Below are positions 48,130 to 57,900 of a stretch of DNA of 64,000 nt, piece by piece. Both the position numbers and the translations under genes were made by a program. The first letter of the stretch is position 1, and every line of letters begins with the position of its first letter. The DNA comes from Bacteroidia bacterium (lineage in GTDB: Bacteria; Bacteroidota; Bacteroidia; Bacteroidales; F082). The notes beneath the pieces were generated by a model that was not told the origin of the DNA, ran no database searches, and worked only from the letters and a program-made list of their open reading frames with translations. The DNA is taken from assembly GCA_021287165.1 (NCBI GenBank), contig JAJTAY010000013.1:1-64000 (forward strand), given 5' to 3'.

Positions 48130-49428
48130 ATGAACAACGCCAGGGTTGATGTGCTTATTGGTCTGCAGTGGGGCGACGAAGGCAAAGGTAAAATTGTGGA
48201 CGTGCTTGCTCCGCGTTACAACGTAGTAGCCAGGTTTCAGGGTGGCCCAAATGCAGGTCACACCATTGAGTTTGAAGGAAAGAAATTTGTTTTGCACACT
48301 ATTCCTTCGGGAATTTTTAATCCCGAAACAATAAACCTTATCGGAAACGGGGTGATTGTTGACCCCCTGATTCTTCAGCGTGAGCTCAATGGTCTGGAAA
48401 AAGCCGGTCACAATCCGCGCATTAATCTCTACCTAAGCCGCAAGGCACACCTCATTCTGCCAACGCACCGCCTGCTGGATGCAGCACTCGAGTCGGCTAA
48501 AGGTGCCGACAAAATCGGATCGACACTTAAGGGAATCGGCCCCACATATACCGACAAGGTCAGTCGTCATGGCTTAAGAATAGGCGATCTTGAAACCCCG
48601 GATTTTGTTGAAAAATACAATAAACTAAGGACAAACCATCTGGCAATGGTTGGTCTCAGCAACTTCGACTATTCCTCGCATCTGATTGACGGGATGGACT
48701 TTGAAACTTACGAGAAGGCCTGGCTCGAATCGACGGCAAACATTAAAACTTTACAGCTCGTTGACAGTGAATACTTTATTAACGATCTGCTGTCAGCTGG
48801 GAAAACCGTTTTGGCGGAAGGTGCGCAAGGTTCGCTGCTCGATATCGATTTTGGCAGTTATCCTTTTGTTACTTCATCCAATACCACCATTGCAGGAGTT
48901 TGCTCCGGACTTGGCATTCCTGCTTCGGCCATTGGTAAGGTACTGGGGGTTTTCAAGGCCTATTGCACCCGCGTGGGGAGTGGTCCTTTTCCAACTGAAC
49001 TTTTCGACGAAACCGGTGCGCTCATGCGCGAACGCGGGCGCGAATTCGGTTCTACTACCGGAAGAGCCCGTCGCTGCGGCTGGCTCGATCTTCCTGCACT
49101 GAACTATGCCATTATACTCAACGGAGTTACCGACCTTGTTATCATGAAGCCTGACGTGCTTGATAGTCTCGAAACTATTAACATTGCATCATCTTACAAC
49201 ATCGACGGTAAAGTAACTGACCGCTTTCCTTTCGACATTAATACAACGAAACCCACTCCCGTTTACGAAACCGTAAACGGATGGATGACTGATTTGAAAG
49301 ACATCAGAAGTTTTGACGAACTCCCGGCCGGTTTCAAAGCGTATGTATCATTAATTGAGCAGCGTACAGGTGTAAAAGTGAGCATAATTTCGACAGGGCC
49401 TGACCGGACACAAACCATTTGGAGATAA
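48130..49428 (+). CDS. purA: Adenylosuccinate synthetase
   Basis: 432 residues from ATG 48130. GTP-dependent step from IMP toward AMP. N-terminal GLQWGDEGKGKIVD (Asp and His of the active site), then QGGPNAGHTIEF, and the GTP/IMP segments TTGRARRCGWLDL and ISTGPDR near the C-terminus. An earlier frame start at 48076 would run through the fur terminator and adds nothing conserved. Convergent with infB; a strong terminator separates them. Confidence 0.97.
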   Translation: MNNARVDVLIGLQWGDEGKGKIVDVLAPRYNVVARFQGGPNAGHTIEFEGKKFVLHTIPSGIFNPETINLIGNGVIVDPLILQRELNGLEKAGHNPRINLYLSRKAHLILPTHRLLDAALESAKGADKIGSTLKGIGPTYTDKVSRHGLRIGDLETPDFVEKYNKLRTNHLAMVGLSNFDYSSHLIDGMDFETYEKAWLESTANIKTLQLVDSEYFINDLLSAGKTVLAEGAQGSLLDIDFGSYPFVTSSNTTIAGVCSGLGIPASAIGKVLGVFKAYCTRVGSGPFPTELFDETGALMRERGREFGSTTGRARRCGWLDLPALNYAIILNGVTDLVIMKPDVLDSLETINIASSYNIDGKVTDRFPFDINTTKPTPVYETVNGWMTDLKDIRSFDELPAGFKAYVSLIEQRTGVKVSIISTGPDRTQTIWR

Positions 49429-49429
49429 T

Positions 49430-49460
49430 AAAAAAAGGGGGCTTGACGCCCCCCTTTTTT
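49430..49460. terminator. Bidirectional terminator between purA and infB
   Basis: A-run, GGGGGC, 4-5 nt loop, GCCCCC, T-run. Functions on both strands for the two convergent genes. Confidence 0.9.
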
Positions 49461-49476
49461 ATTGGATTTCAATTTG

Positions 49477-52400
49477 TTACAATTTTCGTTGAACTTCCTT
49501 CTCGGTGTAGCCTTCGATAATGTCGCCCACCTTGAGGTCGTTGAATCCGTCGATGTTCAAGCCGCATTCGTAGCCGGCAGAAACCTCCTTGACATCGTCC
49601 TTGAATCGTTTGAGTGAGCCAAGGTTGCCGCTGTAGATAACGATGCCGTCGCGTATAAGCCTGATCCGGGTGTTTCGGGTTATTTTACCGTCAAGTACCA
49701 TACAACCGGCAACCGTGCCAACCTTTGTAATCTTGAAGGTTTCGCGCACCTCAAGGTTGCAGGTGATCACCTCCTCGATCTGCGGAGCAAGCATACCCTC
49801 GATGGCTGCCTTAATTTCCTCGATGGCAGTGTAAATAATGCTGTAGAGCCTGATATCGATTTCTTCGGTTTCGGCCAGACGGCGTGCTCCCATGCTCGGA
49901 CGAACCTGGAAACCAATCACAATGGCGTTGGAGGCCGAAGCCAGCATGATGTCCGATTCGGTAATGGCACCAACGGACTTGTGGATAACATTAACCTGAA
50001 CCTCGTCGGTAGAAAGTTTGAGCAAGGAATCGCTGAGTGCTTCCACCGAACCGTCCACGTCGCCTTTCACTATGAGGTTTAGCTCTTTAAAGTCGCCAAT
50101 GGCGATGCGGCGACCAATTTCGTCGAGCGTGATATGCTTTTGAGTACGAAGTCCTTGTTCGCGTTGGAGTTGCTGGCGACGCATTGCAATAGACTTTGCC
50201 TCTTTTTCGTCTTTCATCACTACGAAAGCGTCGCCTGCCTGAGGGGCACCAGTCAGACCAAGCATGAGCACCGGAGTAGATGGCCCTGCCTGCTTGACCG
50301 ATTGGTTACGCTCGTTGAACATGGCCTTAACCTTTCCGAACACAGTTCCGGCTAACACAAGATCTCCTATCTTGAGGGTGCCGTCCTGAACCAGAATTTT
50401 GGCTACATAGCCACGTCCTTTATCAAGAGCCGACTCGATAACGGTGCCTTTCGAAAGTTTCTTTGGGTTGGCTTTCAGGTCGAGGATTTCTGCTTCAAGA
50501 AGAACTTTCTCGAGCAGCATATCGATGCCTAAACCACTTTTTGCTGAAACTTCCTGGCTTTGGTATTTACCTCCCCATTCTTCAACAAGGAAATTCATAT
50601 TGGCCAGTTGCTCCCTGATACGCTCAGGATTGGCAGTGGGTTTGTCCACTTTATTGATGGCAAACACAATGGGCACACCGGCCGCCTGTGCGTGGTTGAT
50701 GGCTTCACGCGTCTGGGGCATCACGCTGTCGTCGGCGGCAATCACGATGATAGCCACGTCGGTGAGCTTGGCACCGCGTGCACGCATTGCCGTAAAGGCT
50801 TCGTGACCGGGTGTATCGAGGAAAGTAATTTTCTTGCCCTTTTCTGTAACCACTTCGTACGCGCCGATATGCTGGGTGATTCCTCCGGCCTCGCCCGATA
50901 CTACATTGGTTTTGCGAATGTAGTCGAGCAGCAGGGTCTTTCCGTGGTCAACGTGACCCATAACTGTAACGATGGGTGCTCTGGGAACAAGATCTTTCGG
51001 ATCGTCTTCTTCTTCGGTTGTGGCAATAATTTCCTGAATATCCTCAGTAATAAACTCAACTTTGAAGCCAAATTCATCAGCCACTACGGTGAGCGTTTCA
51101 GCATCGAGGCGCTGATTGATCGATACCACGAGACCCAGACTCATGCAGGTTGCGATAACCTTAGTTACCGGCACATTCATCATGGTAGCAAGTTCGTTGA
51201 CCGTTACAAACTCGGTAACTTTCAGGATGCTCTTTTCTTCTTCCTGCCTTGCCATTTCTTCGGCCATCTTGTCCGAGAATGCCTCGCGCTTCTGACGACG
51301 ATGCTTGGCGGCTTTCGATTTTCCGGGTGCCGTCAGTCGGGCAAGGGTTTCTTTGATCTGACGCTGAATTTCTTCGTCCGATACCTCTACTTTTTCCTCC
51401 TTTTTGGGAGCTGGTTTACCCTTGCGTTGCTGGTCACGCTGCTGGCCCTGGCCCTGTCTTTCCTGAGACGGGGCTGCGGGCTGTTCGCTGCCTTTGTTCT
51501 TTATGCGTTTTCTTTTTTTCTTCTTGCCATCCTGTCCGGGTTTGGGATCGGAAGAGGTGGCCACCGGTTTTGGCTTCGAAGGTGTATTGGAAAACGACGA
51601 CACATCGATTTTGCCAAGCACTTTTGGTCCAGCCAGTTTTTCAACCTTGGTAGCCAGAAAATTATCTGGCCTTGTGGGTTGTTCGGCAACGGGTGTGGGC
51701 TCAGCCGGTATGTCTTTCTGAGGCTCAGGTTTAGGTGTAGCAGCGGCCTGAGCTTCTTTTGCTGCGGCCTCAGCCTGTTTTTTGGCGGCGGCCTCCTGTT
51801 CGCGCTTCGTTTTTTCTTCCTCCCTACGCTGCTCGCTTTCCCTGATGCGCTGCTCCTTGCTCTTTTTGCCAGGCTTGGTTTTCTGGTTCAGGCTGTCGAG
51901 GTCAATCTTTCCAAGAATCTTGAGCTCACCTTCACTTTTCTGACCTTCGTCCGGTACGCTTTCTGTTTGAGGTGTCGGCTTTACACCCGGTTGAACCTCG
52001 GTGGAAACGGGTAAAGATGGTTTTGGCGGCTGTTCAGTTTTAACGGAATCAGTTACAACAGGCGTTTCAATCTTTTCTGATACTTCCGCTGCATCTGGCC
52101 GTTTGGCCGTCTCGGCCGGTGCTGCAGGCGCTTTTGGGGCTACCTCTGCAGGTTTCGTTTCAGCCTTGGGCGGCTCAGGCTTAACGGGCTCTGCTTTAGT
52201 AGGTTCCGGTTTAACGGGCTCAGGCTTGGGCGGAGCTTGGGGTTGAGGCTTTGGCGCAGCTGACGAGAGGCGGGAAGACCTGATAAGGTTATCAGTGTCA
52301 ATATCTTCTTCGTCCTCAAAAGGCTGACTGACCAATTCGGCAGTAATTGTTTTTCGGTTACTGCCCCCCATCTCGATTTGAGTCGAAAGTTCTTTTACCT

Positions 52401-52578
52401 TCTTTTCCTGGCTATATTCCTTGCGGACAAGCTCGTACATCTCGCCCGAAAGGCGTGTGTTCGGGTTGGGGTCGATGGTATGACCCTTTTTGCTCAGAAA
52501 CTCAACAATGGTGGCTGTGCCAACGTTGAACTCCTTGGCTGCCTTGCTTAATCGTACTGTCGTTGAGCTTTCTGTCAT
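49477..52578 (-). CDS. infB: Translation initiation factor IF-2
   Basis: 1033 residues from ATG 52578. GTPase bringing fMet-tRNA to the 30S subunit. N-terminal IF2 domain (STTVRLSKAAKEFNVGTATI), a long Pro/Lys/Ala/Glu-rich linker to about 430, a second IF2_N part, then the G domain with G1 GHVDHGKT, G3 DTPGHEAF and G4 NKVDKP. Domains II-IV follow (VLMLGLTGAPQAGDAF; the IF-2C end at SLKRFKDDVKEV). Third gene of rimP-nusA-infB; 51 nt separate it from nusA. Confidence 0.97.
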   Translation of the reverse strand: MTESSTTVRLSKAAKEFNVGTATIVEFLSKKGHTIDPNPNTRLSGEMYELVRKEYSQEKKVKELSTQIEMGGSNRKTITAELVSQPFEDEEDIDTDNLIRSSRLSSAAPKPQPQAPPKPEPVKPEPTKAEPVKPEPPKAETKPAEVAPKAPAAPAETAKRPDAAEVSEKIETPVVTDSVKTEQPPKPSLPVSTEVQPGVKPTPQTESVPDEGQKSEGELKILGKIDLDSLNQKTKPGKKSKEQRIRESEQRREEEKTKREQEAAAKKQAEAAAKEAQAAATPKPEPQKDIPAEPTPVAEQPTRPDNFLATKVEKLAGPKVLGKIDVSSFSNTPSKPKPVATSSDPKPGQDGKKKKRKRIKNKGSEQPAAPSQERQGQGQQRDQQRKGKPAPKKEEKVEVSDEEIQRQIKETLARLTAPGKSKAAKHRRQKREAFSDKMAEEMARQEEEKSILKVTEFVTVNELATMMNVPVTKVIATCMSLGLVVSINQRLDAETLTVVADEFGFKVEFITEDIQEIIATTEEEDDPKDLVPRAPIVTVMGHVDHGKTLLLDYIRKTNVVSGEAGGITQHIGAYEVVTEKGKKITFLDTPGHEAFTAMRARGAKLTDVAIIVIAADDSVMPQTREAINHAQAAGVPIVFAINKVDKPTANPERIREQLANMNFLVEEWGGKYQSQEVSAKSGLGIDMLLEKVLLEAEILDLKANPKKLSKGTVIESALDKGRGYVAKILVQDGTLKIGDLVLAGTVFGKVKAMFNERNQSVKQAGPSTPVLMLGLTGAPQAGDAFVVMKDEKEAKSIAMRRQQLQREQGLRTQKHITLDEIGRRIAIGDFKELNLIVKGDVDGSVEALSDSLLKLSTDEVQVNVIHKSVGAITESDIMLASASNAIVIGFQVRPSMGARRLAETEEIDIRLYSIIYTAIEEIKAAIEGMLAPQIEEVITCNLEVRETFKITKVGTVAGCMVLDGKITRNTRIRLIRDGIVIYSGNLGSLKRFKDDVKEVSAGYECGLNIDGFNDLKVGDIIEGYTEKEVQRKL

Positions 52579-52629
52579 AGTGAGAATGAGATTCTTAATC
52601 TTTCTTAACAAGCTGCAAAAATATGAGAT

Positions 52630-53865
52630 TTATTCAAACTCGGCTTTCAGAATACGGATGACTTCGTGTATGGTTTCGATCTCAAGATCGGTGCGCTGTT
52701 CGAGCTCTTCGGGGCTCAGTTGCAATACGCTTTTTGCTGTATCGCAGCCAATCGATTTCAGCTGATCAATAATCCACTGATCGATTTCATCGTTAAACTC
52801 CTGAAGATCAACGTCCTCTGTGTCGATATCGGTATCACGGTAAACGTCTATCTCATAGCCGGTAAGTTTGCCTGCCAGTTTGATATTATAACCGCCTTTT
52901 CCGATAGCCAAACTAACCTGATCCGGACGCATGAAAACTTCTGCATGTTTATTTTCTTCGTCAATTTGGATACTGGTGATTTTGGCGGGACTTAAAGCGC
53001 GCGAAATGAAGAGGGAAGGATTGGTAGTGTAGTTGATGACATCGATATTTTCGTTGCGTAATTCACGAACAATACCATGAATACGCGAACCTTTCATACC
53101 TACACATGCACCAACCGGATCGATACGGTCGTCGTAAGATTCAACAGCGATTTTTGCACGTTGACCGGGCTCGCGCACAATGCGACGGATGGTGATCAAA
53201 CCATCGTAAACTTCCGGCACTTCAGCTTCGATGAGTCTTTGAAGGAAAATTTCCGAAGTGCGCGACAGGATGATTTGAGGCGTATTGTTTCTCATTTCCA
53301 CTTTTAAAACAACGGCCCTGATGGTTTCGCCTTTTCTGTAAAAATCGCTGGGGATCTGTTCCGATTTCGGCAGCATCAGTTCGATGCCTTCGTCGTCGAG
53401 CACCATGATCTCACGCCTCCAGATCTGATATACTTCACCAACGATAATTTCACCTACTTTGTCTTTATACTTTTGATAAACGTTGTCTTTTTCGTATTCC
53501 ATTACTTTCGACACCAAAGCCTGCCGGATATTCAGGATTTCGCGGCGTCCGAAAGCAGCAATGCTGATCGATTCCGACACTTCTTCGCCTACTTCGAAAT
53601 CCGGCTCAATTTTGATGGCGTCGGAGAGTGCAATCTGGCGCGCAGCATCTTCCACCTCACCATCCTCAACAATAATACGGTTGTGAATAATCTCAAGGTC
53701 ACCCTTGTCCACGTTTACAATGATGTCGAAGTTTTCATCGGAGCCGTATTTTTTAATGATTACCGAACGAAATACGTCCTCAATGATGCGCATCAGGCGT
53801 TCGCGGTCGATATTCTTGAACTCCTTAAATTCTGAAAAGCTTTCTACAAGGTTGATGCTGTCCAT
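52630..53865 (-). CDS. nusA: Transcription termination/antitermination factor NusA
   Basis: 411 residues from ATG 53865. Binds RNA polymerase; acts in pausing, termination and antitermination. NusA_N (residues 1-125), S1 domain (GEIIVGEVYQIWRREIMVL), KH1 and KH2 (DPVGACVGMKGSRIHGIV; AIGKGGYNIKLAGKLTGYEI), and a C-terminal part with a HhH-like SPEELEQRTDLEIETIHEVI segment. No acidic AR repeats. A TTG three codons upstream is in frame, but ATG is preferred. Located between rimP and infB as usual. Confidence 0.96.
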   Translation of the reverse strand: MDSINLVESFSEFKEFKNIDRERLMRIIEDVFRSVIIKKYGSDENFDIIVNVDKGDLEIIHNRIIVEDGEVEDAARQIALSDAIKIEPDFEVGEEVSESISIAAFGRREILNIRQALVSKVMEYEKDNVYQKYKDKVGEIIVGEVYQIWRREIMVLDDEGIELMLPKSEQIPSDFYRKGETIRAVVLKVEMRNNTPQIILSRTSEIFLQRLIEAEVPEVYDGLITIRRIVREPGQRAKIAVESYDDRIDPVGACVGMKGSRIHGIVRELRNENIDVINYTTNPSLFISRALSPAKITSIQIDEENKHAEVFMRPDQVSLAIGKGGYNIKLAGKLTGYEIDVYRDTDIDTEDVDLQEFNDEIDQWIIDQLKSIGCDTAKSVLQLSPEELEQRTDLEIETIHEVIRILKAEFE

Positions 53866-53881
53866 GGATGGCAATGGTTAA

Positions 53882-54346
53882 TTATTGAAAACTGATTTGT
53901 ATTTTGGCTTCTTTTATATTCTCGAATGCAAAGTTTTGTTCAGGAGCTTGCTCGGTTTGCTTGATCTTGTTGCGTTTTTTTGTGATGGTGGGTGCGATGG
54001 TAATACCTTGCTCATCAACAGCCTTAATAACACCGGTAGTTTCGGTGCCATCAGTAAGCGTCAGTTTCACTGAGCGGTTGATGTTTTTGCGATATTGCCT
54101 CTTCAAGGTCAGCGGATGATCGACGCCGGCCGAGGAAACCCTTAACTCAAAATCGTATTGCTCGCGGTCGAGTTTGCTTTCCAGCATACGGCTCACCTGA
54201 GCGCAATGTTCAATAGTAAGCTGGCTGTCGGCGTCGAGAAATACCATAATCACGTCGTCGCTCTTTACGACAACGTCCACGACAAAGCGGTCGCTTCCTT
54301 CGAGAAATTCCGTTACCCAGTTTTTAATCTGTTGCTTATCAATCAT
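53882..54346 (-). CDS. rimP: Ribosome maturation factor RimP
   Basis: 154 residues from ATG 54346. Helps mature the 30S subunit. N-terminal alpha/beta domain (SRFVVDVVV-like; LDADSQLTIEHCAQVSRML), then FELRVSSAGVDHPLTLKRQYRKNI and a C-terminal SH3-like barrel. An alternative upstream start at 54415 would place the leader hairpin inside the gene. First gene of rimP-nusA-infB. Confidence 0.92.
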   Translation of the reverse strand: MIDKQQIKNWVTEFLEGSDRFVVDVVVKSDDVIMVFLDADSQLTIEHCAQVSRMLESKLDREQYDFELRVSSAGVDHPLTLKRQYRKNINRSVKLTLTDGTETTGVIKAVDEQGITIAPTITKKRNKIKQTEQAPEQNFAFENIKEAKIQISFQ

Positions 54347-54359
54347 CTTGATGTCAATT

Positions 54360-54380
54360 AAAAAGGGGACCTTGGTCCCC
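54360..54380 (-). terminator. Terminator-like hairpin in the rimP-nusA-infB leader
   Basis: Minus strand: GGGGACC-AA-GGTCCCC followed by five T, ending 14 nt before the rimP ATG. It lies downstream of the -7 box (54413-54420), so it would be transcribed as leader RNA and could attenuate the operon. Confidence 0.6.
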
Positions 54381-54412
54381 CTCTGTATTTTCAACCTCCG
54401 CAAAAATCGCTG

Positions 54413-54420
54413 CAAAAATA
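54413..54420 (-). promoter_or_regulatory. -7 box (TATTTTTG) for rimP-nusA-infB
   Basis: Minus-strand TATTTTTG, about 67 nt before the rimP start. -33 box not clear. Confidence 0.45.
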
Positions 54421-54484
54421 CAACAATTTAAGCCTTGATCGTCCATTCCGGGCGATTTTGTTGACTTTTAAAGTATCGGTCAAC

Positions 54485-54515
54485 AAAAAAACCTGATACC
54501 GGAGGTAGCAGGTTT
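54485..54515 (-). terminator. Terminator of tRNA-Gln
   Basis: AAACCTG-a-TACC-gga-GGTA-g-CAGGTTT with a T-run on the minus-strand 3' side. Long near-perfect stem beginning 10 nt past the tRNA. Confidence 0.85.
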
Positions 54516-54524
54516 CACCTTTTG

Positions 54525-54595
54525 TTGTCCGACCAGGATTCGAACCTAGACAAGCAGAACCAAAATCTGCGGTGCTACCGTTACACCATCGGACA
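54525..54595 (-). tRNA. tRNA-Gln (anticodon TTG)
   Basis: 71-nt cloverleaf on the minus strand: acceptor TGTCCGA/TCGGACA, D arm GTGT/GCAC, anticodon stem GCAGA/TCTGC with loop TTTTGGT (anticodon TTG at the loop centre), T arm CTAGG-TTCGAAT-CCTGG, discriminator A. CCA is not encoded (CAA follows). Confidence 0.95.
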
Positions 54596-54960
54596 ATCTG
54601 TTTGCTTTCGGCCCTGAAAGGCTACCCCGAAAGCGAGTGCAAAAATAATCTTTTTTAACACATTCCAGCAAAAATGCTCCGGGATAATTTTATTCATCGG
54701 TATAACGACCATGAAATGAGCAATTTACTTCTCGATTACAATGCGATTATTTTAGATTCTTTCCGTAGAAAAATCCTTGAAATGCCCTATCCAGACAACC
54801 CATGTAGTGTACAGATTGGGAAAAATTTGGCTTTCATTATTCGTCCGGCAGCTTATGTAGAATATGTTGGAACGCTGCATTACATAATTTGGGTATTTTT
54901 GTGGGCCTTCCGCTGATATAAGGGGGCTCAAAACCATTCGTGCAACAACAACACGTAATA
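54596..54960. other. Intergenic region between tRNA-Gln and the DUF2723 gene
   Basis: Divergent upstream region for the tRNA and the DUF2723 gene. An 80-codon frame (54674-54916) runs through it and over the -7 box, with no conserved features, so I do not call it a gene. Confidence 0.6.
54894..54901 (+). promoter_or_regulatory. -7 box (TATTTTTG) for the DUF2723 gene
   Basis: TATTTTTG, 60 nt before ATG 54961. A TTG at 54867-54869 is 24 bp upstream, slightly too far for a standard -33. Confidence 0.45.
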
Positions 54961-57900
54961 ATGAATTTCAAAAAGCTTAACGACCTCACAGGGTGGATTG
55001 TTTTTGGCATTGCCACGCTGGTGTATTTTCTGACGCTTGAACCCACCGCCAGCTGGTGGGATTGTGGCGAGTACATCGCCACCGCCTACAAACTTCAGGT
55101 TGGTCACCCTCCCGGAGCCCCGCTGTTCCAGATGATCGGGCGCTTTTTCAGCCTCTTTGCATTTGGCAATGTTACTCAGGTGGCACTGATGATTAATATC
55201 ATGTCGGCCATTTCGAGCAGCCTGACGATTTTGTTTTTGTTTTGGTCGATAACCTTACTTGCCCGCAAAGTCATCATGGACGGTGGCAGAGAAGATGATG
55301 CCAGCGCCCAGTATCTTGTTTTGGCTGCCGGTGCCATTGGTGCTCTGGCCTACACCTTTTCCGACTCGTTTTGGTTTTCGGCTGTGGAAGGCGAGGTTTA
55401 TGCGATGTCATCGTTTTTCACGGCACTTGTGTTCTGGGCAATCCTGCGCTGGGAACGGGTGGCCGACGAACCGCACAATTACCGCTGGCTGCTGTTCATA
55501 GCATACCTCGTAGGCTTGTCCATCGGTGTGCATATGCTCAACCTGCTGGCTATTCCGGCAGTAGTTTATGTGTTTTACTTCAAAAAGTTCAAGCCTACGT
55601 TCAAGGGTTTTATTCTGGCAGGTGTTGTATCATTAGCCATTCTGGGCTTCATCATGAGCTTTGTGATTCCGCAGGTTGTTAATCTGGCCAGCAAGTTTGA
55701 GCTGTTCTTTGTAAACACGATCGGAATGCCTTTCAACTCGGGTACGCTGGTATATTTTGCATTGCTTATCTCGCTCATTGTATTTGGTCTTCAGTACACT
55801 GCCAAAAAGAATATGCCAAAACTCAACACGGCTATTCTTGCTTTCATGTTTATTCTGATCGGCTATTCCTCGTTCTTCATGATCATCATCCGCTCCAATG
55901 CCAATACGCCCATCAATGAAAATGAGCCAAACGATGCCATTTCTTTGCTTGCGTATCTCAACAGGGAGCAGTATGGCGACTGGCCGCTCCTGCACGGTCA
56001 ATACTACAACGCTCCTGTGGTGGATTATGCCGATGGTTCGCCTGTTTACGTTAAAGATAAAAAGGCCGGCAAATATGTTATTACAGATCAGCGAAAGGGC
56101 ACCAAACCAATCTACGACGATAGGTTTACCACGCTTTTTCCGCGTATGTGGAGCAATCAGAAGCAAAGCCACATCAGCATGTACAAGCAATATTCCAGTT
56201 CAGGAATACCAATCAGGGTTACAAAATCCGACGGTACTTCGGAGGTGCTTTACAGGCCTACCTTTGGCGATAACCTGCGCTTTTTCTTCGGATATCAGCT
56301 CAACCACATGTATTTCAGGTATTTCATGTGGAACTTTGTGGGTAGGCAAAACGATATTGAAAGTCAGGGTGAGATTGATGCAGGCAATTGGATCAGTGGC
56401 ATTAATGCCATCGATAAAATAAGGCTTGGCGACCAAAACAATCTACCCGAAAGCATGAAGAATCCCGCCAGAGCCCGCTTCTTTTTCCTGCCTCTGCTCC
56501 TTGGACTTGCTGGGCTTTTCTGGCATTTGAAGCGCAATGCTCAGGATGCATGGGTGGTGTTTATGCTCTTTTTGCTCACCGGTATTGCCATTGTTGTTTA
56601 TCTCAACCAGACGCCTTATCAGCCGCGTGAGCGCGACTACGCCTATGCCGGCTCGTTTTATGCCTTTGCAATCTGGATTGGCTTTGGTGTGGTCTGGCTA
56701 TATGAGCTATTGACGAGGGTCCTAGGTAATAAAACCACCACCGTTGCAGCAGCCACTGCACTGAGTCTTGTTGTGCCTGCCATCATGGCTGCTGAGGGTT
56801 GGGAAGGTCATGATCGTTCGGGGCGCTATGCGGCACGCGATTTTGCCAAAAGCTATATGGCCGGCTGTGCGCCAAATGCAATAATCTTTACCAACGGCGA
56901 CAACGATACTTTCCCTTTATGGTACGTTCAGGAAGTGGAAAATTTCCGGACTGATATGAGGGTGGTGAATTATATGCTTGCCTCGGGCGACTGGTATGTG
57001 CATCAAATGGCCAAGAAAGTTTATGAATCGGATCGCCTGCCCCTGACATTGACACCAGATCAGTATAATAAAGGAGTAAACGAATATATTCCGGTACTGG
57101 AGCGAATCGAGGGTCCAATAGAGCTTCGTGAAGCCATAAAGTTTATCGCCGACGACCGCGATCAAACCAAAGTGCCGCTGCAAAGTGGCGAAAGAATTAA
57201 TTATTTGCCTTCACGCAAACTAAAGATCACTATCGACAAAGATGCCGTCATTCGTAGCGGTGCCGTCCCGGCAAGCATGCGCGATCAGATTGTGGACGAA
57301 ATTGTCTGGGAGGTAAAGCAGAACGGATTATATAAAAACGACCTCATGCTGCTTGACTTTATTGCTACCAACAACTGGGAGCGTCCCATCTACTTTGCCA
57401 ATCCGAATAGCGTAAGCAAGGTGCTCGATGCCGACAAATACTGTCATATGGAAGGGGTGGTATTTCGATTTATTCCGGTTATCGCTCCCGAATACTACCG
57501 CAATATGGGCGGCGTAAATGCCGAAGCCTCTTACGACGTACTCGTCAACAAAGCCAGCTGGGGCAATCTGCATCTCGACAAGGTAACGGTTGACCGTGAA
57601 TCGTATCGCAACTCAGCGCTCGCAAAGCAAAGCTATATGCGTACCGCTCAAGCGCTTATTAACCTGAAGCGCAACGATAGCGCAATACGGGTTCTTGATC
57701 GCAGCATCGAACTTTTCCCGCACAACAAGATCACCTTCGACTATTATATGCTGCCCTGGGTTGACTTGTATTTTGATGCAGGAGCGCCCGAGAAAGCAAA
57801 AAACATCATGCGCATACTTTCGAACCGTTACCTGGATGATCTTGAATATTACAACAGGCTTGCTCCCCGTTTTGCCACTTATTACGACCGACAGACGCAG

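Noticed and set aside
50560-52014. 484-codon plus-strand frame opposite infB
   Set aside because: Antisense shadow caused by codon bias; Phe/Leu/Cys-rich without domain signs.
54674-54916. 80-codon open frame upstream of the DUF2723 gene
   Set aside because: Overlaps the TATTTTTG box and has no conserved features, signal peptide or RBS; taken as chance.
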